Assembly (NCBI GenBank): GCA_021828245.1
Contig: JAKASC010000111.1
Coordinates: 1-7,721, forward strand
Length of the DNA: 7,721 nucleotides
Origin: Acidobacteriota bacterium
GTDB lineage: Bacteria; Acidobacteriota; Terriglobia; UBA7540
Reading direction: 5' to 3'
Part shown: positions 1 through 5,481 of the stretch, in pieces
How positions within the stretch are numbered: the first letter of the stretch is position 1
Layout: every line of letters starts with the position of its first letter
Translations under genes and position numbers: made by a program
The notes under the pieces: generated by a model
Databases searched by the model: none
The model's input: only the letters and a program-made list of their open reading frames with translations
Told to the model about the DNA's origin: nothing

Positions 1-1055
1 ACCCAAAGGATGTCGTTGGCTTCGAGCAGGGGATCAGGCGCTTTGCCTCGCTCTATTCGGATGACGTTCACAGGTATTTCGACATGGGAGCCGTCAGGCC
101 GGGTATGAATGATGTAAGAATGCTTGGCGGCGGCGTTGGGACTCAACCCCTCCGCCATCGCAATTGCCTGCAGGACCGTAAGATTGCTTTGGTTCTGCAG
201 AACAAAACCGCCGGGCTTGGTAACCCCTCGCCCGGTAACGTAAACAATGGCGGCCTTGCTGACGCTAATGATGTCATTAGGCTGAATCTGGATGTTGAGC
301 CCACCGTGGCCGGAGTAAAGAAGCTTGTCAATGTTAATCTGGAGTTTGTGCAGCGATAAAAGCTTCATTCCGTCTGCCAGTTGCAGGTTTCCGAATCCGC
401 CGGGGCGAGTGATCAGCACGGTGCGCCCGTGGGGCGTGGTGGTTGTCTGGTTGCCGAATCCCGCCAGGGACAGCATCTGAATCAGCGTGCGCTTTCCCAG
501 CAAAGGGTACATGCCCGGACGCGAAACGGCCCCCACGATGGAAACCTGTTCCGCGTTGAATTGGCTCACATAGACGCTGACGATCGGATGCTGGAGGTAA
601 GTCTTTCCGTACAACTGCCGGAGCTTCTGTTGGAGTTGCTCCGCCGTTAGCCCTGCCGCCCTAACTTCCCCGAGAAGGAGCACGGGAATGGTGCCGTCAT
701 TGGCTACGCGGACCGTCTGGCTAAGTTCGGGAACGTTGAAAACGCTAATGTTGAGAACATCTTCGGGGCCAATAATATAGTCGGGCGCAGCCTCCGACAT
801 GAGCACGCTGTTCTGAGATATCCTTGCGTTGCCTATCGGCGTGGCGTTGCTGGGGACGTTGCCGCCTGCCAAACTTTGCAGAGCGGGCATTGCGGCGGGC
901 TGGGCCGCATTTGGCTGACTGCCCACCGCTTCTGTTCCCCCTTGGGAGGTCTCGTCCTGCGCCTGGACCATAGAGGGAAGGATCATGGCCACGCTGATGC
1001 TCAACACCAGCACAAGTGAGCGTCGGATAGCAACCTTGCCCGGCTTCGTCTCCAT
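1..1055 (-). CDS. Polysaccharide biosynthesis/export protein (Poly_export + SLBB domains), partial at the C-terminus
   Basis: An open frame reads leftward from ATG at 1055 for 351 codons and leaves the window without a stop. Residues 1-32 form a signal peptide: a basic start, a hydrophobic stretch about 14-30 and a likely cleavage after VQA. A Gln/Ala/Asn/Pro-rich linker runs to about residue 90. Residues 91-165 match a Poly_export domain (start DYIIGPEDVLNISVF). Two SLBB-type repeats follow: about 170-262 (VSIVGAVSRPGMYPL, then QPNDIISV) and about 268-351 (VYVTGRGVTKPGGF, then EANDILWV). Proteins of this family form or gate the outer-membrane channel for capsule or exopolysaccharide, usually with a Wzc-type inner-membrane partner; no partner gene is visible here. 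Unlike Wza there is no lipobox, and the visible part contains no cysteine, so it is probably not lipid-anchored. An AGGGGG ribosome site lies 7 nt before the ATG and a promoter further upstream. The family is clear; the exact polysaccharide is unknown. Confidence 0.9.
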   Translation of the reverse strand, partial: METKPGKVAIRRSLVLVLSISVAMILPSMVQAQDETSQGGTEAVGSQPNAAQPAAMPALQSLAGGNVPSNATPIGNARISQNSVLMSEAAPDYIIGPEDVLNISVFNVPELSQTVRVANDGTIPVLLLGEVRAAGLTAEQLQQKLRQLYGKTYLQHPIVSVYVSQFNAEQVSIVGAVSRPGMYPLLGKRTLIQMLSLAGFGNQTTTTPHGRTVLITRPGGFGNLQLADGMKLLSLHKLQINIDKLLYSGHGGLNIQIQPNDIISVSKAAIVYVTGRGVTKPGGFVLQNQSNLTVLQAIAMAEGLSPNAAAKHSYIIHTRPDGSHVEIPVNVIRIERGKAPDPLLEANDILW

Positions 1056-1062
1056 AGTCGCA

Positions 1063-1068
1063 CCCCCT
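1063..1068 (-). promoter_or_regulatory. Ribosome binding site of the export gene
   Basis: Read on the minus strand this is AGGGGG, followed by 7 nt and the ATG at 1055. It is a near-consensus Shine-Dalgarno sequence and supports the chosen start, which also places the signal peptide right at the N-terminus. Confidence 0.65.
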
Positions 1069-1103
1069 GGGCCCTCCCCGCCGGCTGCCTCAAGGTTCCT
1101 TTC

Positions 1104-1133
1104 ACCATAACAAATGGCTTCTCATCCTGTCAA
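1104..1133 (-). promoter_or_regulatory. Sigma70-type promoter for the polysaccharide export gene
   Basis: On the minus strand a perfect -35 box TTGACA (1128-1133) is followed by 18 nt and a -10 box TATGGT (1104-1109, four of six consensus bases). Transcription would start near 1097, giving a leader of about 40 nt to the ATG at 1055. The placement relative to the gene and its ribosome site makes this the best promoter in the window; no experiment is implied. Confidence 0.6.
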
Positions 1134-1158
1134 CAAGACCTTTGCGGCCGGTTGGGTC

Positions 1159-1197
1159 AAGCCTTGGTAAATTGAAGCGTTCAGGGGTCCAAGGCTT
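1159..1197. repeat. Perfect 9-bp inverted repeat (possible operator)
   Basis: AAGCCTTGG at 1159-1167 is mirrored by CCAAGGCTT at 1189-1197 with a 21-bp spacer. It lies about 26 bp upstream of the -35 box of the export gene. The dyad size fits a site bound by a dimeric or tetrameric regulator such as a LysR protein, or a weak stem-loop in RNA. The function is inferred from position only. Confidence 0.45.
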
Positions 1198-1245
1198 CGA
1201 ACTCATTTCGCGTGTAACGAGCGACCCGTAAGCCCAGGTTGATGT

Positions 1246-1275
1246 GCCGCTGGACGGCTGGGCGCGTTCAGCGGC
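1246..1275 (+). repeat. 11-bp stem-loop upstream of the LysR gene
   Basis: The arm at 1246-1256 (GCCGCTGGACG) pairs with 1265-1275 (CGTTCAGCGGC), giving ten Watson-Crick pairs and one G-U pair around an 8-nt loop. The G-U pair holds only in plus-strand RNA; on the minus strand it becomes a C-A mismatch, so any RNA structure is best on the plus strand. No T-run follows, so it is not a standard intrinsic terminator. It could be part of a leader or small RNA, or a DNA-binding dyad. Confidence 0.45.
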
Positions 1276-1397
1276 TCCCGCAATGATTGAATCTTCGGGC
1301 CACTGCCATCGCTTTTCTCCGTCGCCCGTGAAGCTTTTACCAGAGGAGGCAGGCCGGACGTAGCGAATTTATCCCTACGCCTTTTGCATAAGTCGAG

Positions 1398-1403
1398 TAA
1401 AAT
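1398..1403 (+). promoter_or_regulatory. -10-like box for the LysR gene
   Basis: TAAAAT matches five of six bases of the -10 consensus and lies 25 bp before the ATG at 1429. No good -35 box is found 16-18 bp upstream, so a promoter here would be weak or activator-dependent. If used, it would start transcription near 1410 and exclude the in-frame TTG at 1384 as a start codon. Confidence 0.3.
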
Positions 1404-1428
1404 AGAAAGGTTCGGCCGACGTGAATTC

Positions 1429-2352
1429 ATGGACTACGATCAGCTAGCCAGCTTTTTAGAGGTTGCGAAGCTGCAAAGCTTCTCGAGGGCGGCGGAGAAA
1501 ATCTATCGCACGCAGCCGGCGATTAGCGCCCAGGTGCGCTTGTTGGAGCAGGAATGCGGCGAAAAACTGTTTGATCGGAGCGGCAAGAAGGTTCTTTTGA
1601 CGCCGGCCGGGGAGATTCTGAAGCGGTATGCGGAAAAAATCCTGCAACTTCACCAAGAGGCGCTTCAGGCCATTGCCGAACTGAATCAGACGCCGCGGGG
1701 CAAGCTCTTTATCGGGGCCAATGAAGCCACTTGCCTCTACGTCCTACCCAAAACTTTTGCCATCTTCAAGCAGCGTTATCCGCTGGTGCAAATCAGCATC
1801 TATCGGAATTTCAGCCATAAAATCCTGCAGAAGGTGCAGGAAGGCGCGGTAGATCTCGGCATTGTGACGCTGCCGCAAACCGCCAACAACGTAGAGGTTA
1901 TTCCGATGTTTCGGGATGAAGTGCAAGCCGTTGTGCCCAAAAATCATCCCTTGGCGAAGAAGCGGAGCGTGACCGTGGAAGAAGTGGCGCACTATCCGCT
2001 GATTCTGCCCAAGACGGGACACACGCGCATGGTGATTGATCGGCTGATGCGCGACTACCGCGACCACTTGCAGATTTCCATGGAACTGGCCAGTGTGGAA
2101 ACACAGAAGAAATTCGTTGGGGCGGGGCTGGGCGTCTCTTTCATCAACCGCGCCTATGCGCAGCCGGAAGTTGCGGCCGGCGTGCTGAAGCTGATTCCCA
2201 TCGAGGGTCAAAAGATTCATCGGGAACTGGGCCTGGTTTATCGGCGCGACCGCTACCTTTCACTGCCGGCGAAGGTATTCATCGAAGTCGTGCGGGAATC
2301 TACCCAAGCGCCGACGCCGAACCCAACCCCAGCCACCGGTAGGATTCGCTAA
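1429..2352 (+). CDS. LysR-family transcriptional regulator
   Basis: A 307-residue protein, the normal length for the family. The N-terminal winged helix-turn-helix is about residues 1-60, with the helix-turn-helix at 18-37 (FSRAAEKIYRTQPAISAQVR) followed by LLEQECGEKLFDRSG, a typical LysR signature. A linker helix leads to an effector-binding domain of periplasmic-binding-protein fold at about 91-295. It includes EGAVDLGIVTLP (138-149) and GAGLGVSF (231-238). Such proteins bind DNA as tetramers and respond to a small-molecule effector. The start is set at ATG 1429 because MDYDQLASFLEVA is the standard family N-terminus; an in-frame TTG at 1384 would add 15 residues not usual in the family. 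The ribosome site is weak. The gene reads away from the export gene and towards the aspartate kinase gene 150 bp downstream, so either may be a target. The effector cannot be predicted. Confidence 0.93.
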   Translation: MDYDQLASFLEVAKLQSFSRAAEKIYRTQPAISAQVRLLEQECGEKLFDRSGKKVLLTPAGEILKRYAEKILQLHQEALQAIAELNQTPRGKLFIGANEATCLYVLPKTFAIFKQRYPLVQISIYRNFSHKILQKVQEGAVDLGIVTLPQTANNVEVIPMFRDEVQAVVPKNHPLAKKRSVTVEEVAHYPLILPKTGHTRMVIDRLMRDYRDHLQISMELASVETQKKFVGAGLGVSFINRAYAQPEVAAGVLKLIPIEGQKIHRELGLVYRRDRYLSLPAKVFIEVVRESTQAPTPNPTPATGRIR

Positions 2353-2360
2353 GCGGGATG

Positions 2361-2380
2361 CGCAGGAAGTTACCCTGCTC
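2361..2380. repeat. Imperfect dyad just after the LysR stop (copy 1 of a repeated motif)
   Basis: CGCAGGAAGTTACCCTGCTC contains GCAGG and CCTGC arms around a 7-nt centre, starting 9 bp after the LysR stop codon. It closely resembles the better palindrome at 2472-2489 ahead of the aspartate kinase gene. The stem is too short and lacks a T-run, so it is not a convincing terminator. Confidence 0.35.
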
Positions 2381-2471
2381 ACCACGCGGCGTGTGAAGTT
2401 CTATCCGGCGCCGGCGATCCGCCCCGGGCAACGTGATAACTCGGGAACATCGTTAGCCGTCAGGAAAAAAC

Positions 2472-2489
2472 CGCAGGAATTTCCTGCTC
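2472..2489. promoter_or_regulatory. Palindrome before the aspartate kinase gene (copy 2, possible operator)
   Basis: GCAGGAA (2473-2479) and TTCCTGC (2481-2487) form a perfect 7-bp inverted repeat around one central T, ending 15 bp before the first ATG. With a 2-nt gap it repeats the motif found at 2361-2380, 111 bp upstream. A pair of similar dyads ahead of a biosynthetic gene and next to a regulator gene suggests an operator pair, but binding by the LysR protein is only a guess. Confidence 0.4.
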
Positions 2490-2490
2490 T

Positions 2491-2520
2491 AAAACAGAAA
2501 CCATGCAAAAAGAAACCATG
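2491..2520 (+). repeat. 15-bp tandem duplication carrying two in-frame ATG starts
   Basis: The units AAAACAGAAACCATG (2491-2505) and CAAAAAGAAACCATG (2506-2520) match at 13 of 15 positions. Each ends in an ATG in the aspartate kinase frame, so the initiation region looks duplicated. Neither copy has a strong Shine-Dalgarno sequence, so I cannot decide which ATG is used. Confidence 0.6.
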
Positions 2521-3936
2521 AATCCCGGCAGGGGCAAACGGCCACTCCTGGTGATGAAATTTGGCGGCACCTCCGTCGGCAGCCCCGAGCGGATGCAGAA
2601 TGTGGCCAAGCTGGTTCAAGAACACGCCCGTGACGCGGAGGTCGTGGTGGTGGTCTCCGCGATGGGCGGTGTGACCGATATGCTGATCCGCGCTGCCAAC
2701 GAAGCCGCCAAAGGCGACCGCGAACACTTCAAAGGAGTGCGGCAGGAATTGGCGCGGCGGCATCGCGAAGTCGCCGACCAACTGCTGACCGCGAGCGAGC
2801 AGGCAAGCGTACTGCCCCGCCTGGCCGAACAGATTCGGCAATTCGAGGACCTTTGCTCCGGTTTTGCCTTGGTGCGCGAAGTGACGCCTCGCGCCATGGA
2901 CACGCTTTCCAGCATGGGGGAGGTCATGTCGGCCAAGCTCCAGGCGGCCATCCTGCGCTCGCTTGGCGCAGATTCGGAAGCCGTGGACGCCATGAACCTC
3001 ATCATCACTGACGATAACTTTGGCAACGCCTCCCCGCTCATGGAGGAAACGATTGCCAAAACACGGCAAGGTCTGGCGGCGTTGCGCAAGCGCGGAGCCA
3101 TTCCGGTCATTACGGGGTTTCGCGGCGCCTCGCGCAGCGGCGTCTGCACGACCCTGGGTCGAGGAGGGTCTGACTACAGCGCCACGCTGATTGGCGCGGC
3201 CCTCGACGCCGACGAGGTTTGGATTTGGACCGACGTAGATGGTGTGATGACCGCGGACCCGCGCCTGGTGCCCGAAGCGCGCATCTTGCCGGAGATCTCT
3301 TATCGTGAGGCCATTGAGCTTTCCTTCTTTGGGGCAAAAGTCCTTCACCCGAAAACCATCCTGCCGGTGATGAAGAAAAAGATTCCGGTGTGGATCAAAA
3401 ACAGTTTCAACCCGGGGTGCCGGGGGACCAAAATTGGCCCGGCGGCGGCCAACGGCAAGCCGGGCGTGAAGGCCATCACTTCGGTCAGCAAGGCCCACTT
3501 GATCACCGTGAGTGGGCGAGAGACGCTCAGCTTTCCTCAGTTGGCGGCACGGGTCTTTGGAGCGCTCGGCGCGGAGGAGATTCTCACCTTGATGGTGACG
3601 CAGTCCTCTGCGGATAACGTGCTCTGTTTTGCCGTTCACGACGCGGATTTGAAGCGCGCCAAGGCGAAGCTCGAGAAGTCCTTCGAGTTGGAATTGCTGC
3701 ACGACGCGCGCGCCGCCATTGAAGTCTTGCCGCACGTCGCCATTGTGGTGGCGATTGGAGAAAACATGAAGGGAACACCGGGGCTGGCCGGTCGAGCCTT
3801 CGGAGCCCTCGGGCGGCGGGGCATTAACATCATTGCCATCGCGCAGGGCTCCACCGAATTGAGCATTTCGTTTGCTGTCAAAGCTGCTGAGATGAAAGAT
3901 GCTGTGAAGGCCATCCATGAAGAATTCCAACTTTAG
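2503..3936 (+). CDS. lysC: Aspartate kinase (aspartokinase)
   Basis: Phosphorylates aspartate to 4-phospho-aspartate with ATP, the first step towards lysine, threonine, methionine and isoleucine; cytoplasmic. The 477-residue protein starts its kinase domain with MKFGGTSVGS (18-27). It has SSMGE (136-140), GRGGSDYSA (219-227), TDVDGVMTADPR (243-254) and FGAKVLHP (276-283), all family hallmarks. Two ACT-type regulatory repeats follow at about 330-395 and 410-475, so feedback inhibition by lysine and/or threonine is expected; which one cannot be told. Residues 65-135 form a longer helical insert like that of the kinase half of E. coli ThrA and LysC rather than the short Bacillus/Corynebacterium type. 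No homoserine dehydrogenase domain follows, so it is monofunctional. ATG 2503 is annotated; ATG 2518, 15 bp later in a duplicated leader, is equally possible. Threonine synthase follows 157 bp downstream. The symbol lysC is generic for a stand-alone enzyme. Confidence 0.96.
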   Translation: MQKETMNPGRGKRPLLVMKFGGTSVGSPERMQNVAKLVQEHARDAEVVVVVSAMGGVTDMLIRAANEAAKGDREHFKGVRQELARRHREVADQLLTASEQASVLPRLAEQIRQFEDLCSGFALVREVTPRAMDTLSSMGEVMSAKLQAAILRSLGADSEAVDAMNLIITDDNFGNASPLMEETIAKTRQGLAALRKRGAIPVITGFRGASRSGVCTTLGRGGSDYSATLIGAALDADEVWIWTDVDGVMTADPRLVPEARILPEISYREAIELSFFGAKVLHPKTILPVMKKKIPVWIKNSFNPGCRGTKIGPAAANGKPGVKAITSVSKAHLITVSGRETLSFPQLAARVFGALGAEEILTLMVTQSSADNVLCFAVHDADLKRAKAKLEKSFELELLHDARAAIEVLPHVAIVVAIGENMKGTPGLAGRAFGALGRRGINIIAIAQGSTELSISFAVKAAEMKDAVKAIHEEFQL

Positions 3937-3950
3937 CGGCTCGGCAACTT

Positions 3951-3974
3951 TCCTCGGCGCGAGAAAACCGAGGA
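3951..3974 (+). repeat. Stem-loop between the aspartate kinase and threonine synthase genes
   Basis: TCCTCGG (3951-3957) pairs perfectly with CCGAGGA (3968-3974) around a 10-nt loop, extendable by one G-U pair. It starts 14 bp after the kinase stop. No T-run follows, so it is at most a weak or Rho-assisted terminator; an mRNA-stability or processing element between the two genes is equally possible. The remainder of the 3937-4093 gap shows no convincing gene. Confidence 0.4.
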
Positions 3975-4093
3975 GCGAGAGGTCGAGGCGCTTCAGGATC
4001 GCGTCGGTAGGCGGAGGCAAAAGCTCGTCGGCCAACGACGCAGCATCCGTGCTCAGCAGCCGGTGATTCAGACCGCGGAGCCCGATTACAACC

Positions 4094-5389
4094 ATGTCAT
4101 CCGAATACTTGCGATGCATTGAAGAAACCTGCGGGCAACGCGTGGACCCCAAACGCGACGAATATTCCTGCCCGGCGTGCGGGGGATTGCTCGAGGTCAA
4201 ATACGATTTCGATCCGATTGATCCCGAGGAGCTGCGCCGTGCCTGGCACCAACGACGGCTGAGCGGCGAGCCCATTGACCGGAGCGGCGTCTGGCGCTTT
4301 CGGGAACTTTTACCCTTCACCGATTCTTCCACGCGCATTGTGTCGCTTTCCGAAGGCTCGACGCCCTTGGTGGGAACGCGCCGCGCCGGATGGTGGGCGG
4401 GACCCGTCCACCTGACCATCAAGCATCAAGGGAACAATCCCACCGGCTCCTTCAAGGACCTGGGGATGACGGCCTGTATGACGCGGGCGCTGGCGCGCGG
4501 CGTCCGCATGGTCGCCTGTGCTTCCACTGGCAACACTTCTTCTTCGATGGCGGCTTATGCCGGTCGAGCCGGCATCCGCGCCTTGCTCTTTGTCCCTTAC
4601 CGCCAGATCTCCGCTGCCAAGTTGGCGCAGGCGCTCGATTTTGGCGCCATCGTCGTGGAAGTTGGCGATACGTTTGATCAAGCCTTTGGGCTGCTGCGCC
4701 AGATGGCCCCCGAACTCGGACTTTACTTGGTCAATTCGGTCAATCCGTTTCGCATCGAGGGGCAAAAGACCATCGTGGCGGAAATGTTGGAGCAGCGCGC
4801 CTGGCGCCCACCCGACTACATTGTGGTTCCAGGGGGAAATCTGGGGAACGCTTCCGCCATCGGCAAGGGCTTGCGGGAGCTCAAGACCTTGGGCTTTATC
4901 GAAAAAATTCCGCACGTGGTCGTGGTGCAAGCCGCCGGCTCGAATCCGTTTTACCGGACCATCGCCGCCGCCTCGCGCGAGTTGATACCCGTCGAAGAGC
5001 CCTCCACGGAGGCGACCGCCATTCGCATTGGCCGACCTGCCAACTGGAAAAAGGCGCGGCGCGTGCTCGAATGGACCGGCGGTTTTTGTGAATCGGTGAC
5101 CGACGAGGAGATCTTTGAGGCCAAAACGATTTTGGCCGAGGACGGCGTTGGGTGCGAGCCTGCTTCGGCTTCCACCGTCGCAGGCGTGCGCAAGCTGGTT
5201 CGGGCTGGGAAGATCGAGCGTCACGCGGACGTCGTGGCCGTTTTGACCGGGCATCAATTGAAAGATACAGAATACGTGATGCGGCACCGCTCAGAGTCGC
5301 AGGAGAACCGCCAGCGGCTGCGCTGTGAGCCGTCGCTCGACGCGTTGCGCCGCGCCCTTGATAAGATTCTCGCCATGCCCGTAATCTGA
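4094..5389 (+). CDS. thrC: Threonine synthase
   Basis: Converts O-phosphohomoserine to threonine and phosphate with pyridoxal phosphate (PLP), the last step of threonine synthesis; cytoplasmic. The 431-residue protein opens with a zinc-ribbon-like segment (C8, C13, C26, C29), typical of the plant/archaeal-type enzyme. The PLP fold type II core has EGSTPL (88-92 region), GNNPTGSFKDLGM with the PLP-binding Lys121, ASTGNTSSS (143-151), and the phosphate-binding PGGNLGNAS (246-254). GCEPASAST (353-361) near the end is also a family motif. These distinguish it from threonine dehydratase and cysteine synthase. The start at ATG 4094 places the Cys cluster in the usual position; a GGAG lies at 4077-4080, 13 nt away, so the ribosome site is modest. 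Its position after aspartate kinase supports the assignment. Homoserine dehydrogenase and homoserine kinase must be elsewhere. Confidence 0.95.
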   Translation: MSSEYLRCIEETCGQRVDPKRDEYSCPACGGLLEVKYDFDPIDPEELRRAWHQRRLSGEPIDRSGVWRFRELLPFTDSSTRIVSLSEGSTPLVGTRRAGWWAGPVHLTIKHQGNNPTGSFKDLGMTACMTRALARGVRMVACASTGNTSSSMAAYAGRAGIRALLFVPYRQISAAKLAQALDFGAIVVEVGDTFDQAFGLLRQMAPELGLYLVNSVNPFRIEGQKTIVAEMLEQRAWRPPDYIVVPGGNLGNASAIGKGLRELKTLGFIEKIPHVVVVQAAGSNPFYRTIAAASRELIPVEEPSTEATAIRIGRPANWKKARRVLEWTGGFCESVTDEEIFEAKTILAEDGVGCEPASASTVAGVRKLVRAGKIERHADVVAVLTGHQLKDTEYVMRHRSESQENRQRLRCEPSLDALRRALDKILAMPVI

Positions 5390-5433
5390 CGACAGCGCAT
5401 GAGCGAAAGGTGACGTCGGCCTCCGGGCGATGA

Positions 5434-5449
5434 CGCCGCCTTGGCGGCG
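5434..5449 (+). repeat. GC-rich hairpin before the PEP carboxylase gene
   Basis: CGCCGCC (5434-5440) and GGCGGCG (5443-5449) form a perfect inverted repeat separated by TT; in RNA a six-pair stem with a CUUG loop is likely. It lies 45 bp after the threonine synthase stop and 33 bp before ATG 5482. There is no T-run, so it is not a classic terminator; it may be a transcript-processing or attenuating structure. Confidence 0.4.
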
Positions 5450-5463
5450 GGTTGCGCGTGCAC

Positions 5464-5472
5464 GAAGGTAGG
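5464..5472 (+). promoter_or_regulatory. Ribosome binding site deciding the PEP carboxylase start
   Basis: GAAGGTAGG ends 9 nt before ATG 5482 and fits a Shine-Dalgarno site. It favours this ATG over the in-frame TTG at 5452, which directly follows the GC-rich hairpin and has no ribosome site of its own. Confidence 0.5.
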
Positions 5473-5481
5473 TTGGTTGCT

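Larger units (their letters stand above)
1056..1428. other. Divergent intergenic region between the export gene and the LysR gene
   Basis: This 373-bp stretch has no convincing gene. The only short open frames, such as a 26-codon frame at 1283-1363 on the plus strand, lack support. The left part holds the export-gene promoter and ribosome site. The middle holds a 9-bp inverted repeat (1159-1197) and an 11-bp stem-loop (1246-1275). The right end holds a -10-like box for the LysR gene. Because LysR-type regulators are commonly transcribed away from a target, the region is a plausible control region for either flanking gene. Confidence 0.6.

Noticed and set aside
84..650. Two open frames on the plus strand (84-359 and 381-650)
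   Set aside because: Both are antisense to the Poly_export/SLBB gene, whose domains are continuous on the minus strand across this stretch.
1384..1428. TTG at 1384 as the LysR start
   Set aside because: It adds 15 residues not usual in the family, lies before the likely -10 box, and lacks a ribosome site; ATG 1429 gives the standard LysR N-terminus.
1203..1430. A 75-codon minus-strand open frame in the intergenic region
   Set aside because: It would start inside the LysR start codon, has no ribosome site or known motif, and its composition is not protein-like.
2405..2414. Palindrome CCGGCGCCGG
   Set aside because: A short GC palindrome of this kind is common in GC-rich spacer DNA and nothing around it suggests a function.
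2353..2502. Lysine riboswitch or T-box before aspartate kinase
   Set aside because: The gap is only 150 bp and I see none of the long conserved helices, no terminator/antiterminator pair and no T-run.
3917..4066. A 49-codon plus-strand frame overlapping the end of aspartate kinase
   Set aside because: Basic and Ser-rich with no recognisable pattern and no ribosome site; more likely chance in GC-rich spacer DNA.
2401..4422. A 673-codon open frame on the minus strand opposite aspartate kinase and the start of threonine synthase
   Set aside because: It lies antisense to a gene with unmistakable aspartokinase motifs, is rich in His/Arg/Gly as expected for a complement of GC-rich codons, and shows no recognisable domain.
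4310..5287. A 325-codon open frame on the minus strand opposite threonine synthase
   Set aside because: Antisense to the PLP-binding core of a clearly conserved gene; composition is that of a shadow frame and no domain is visible.
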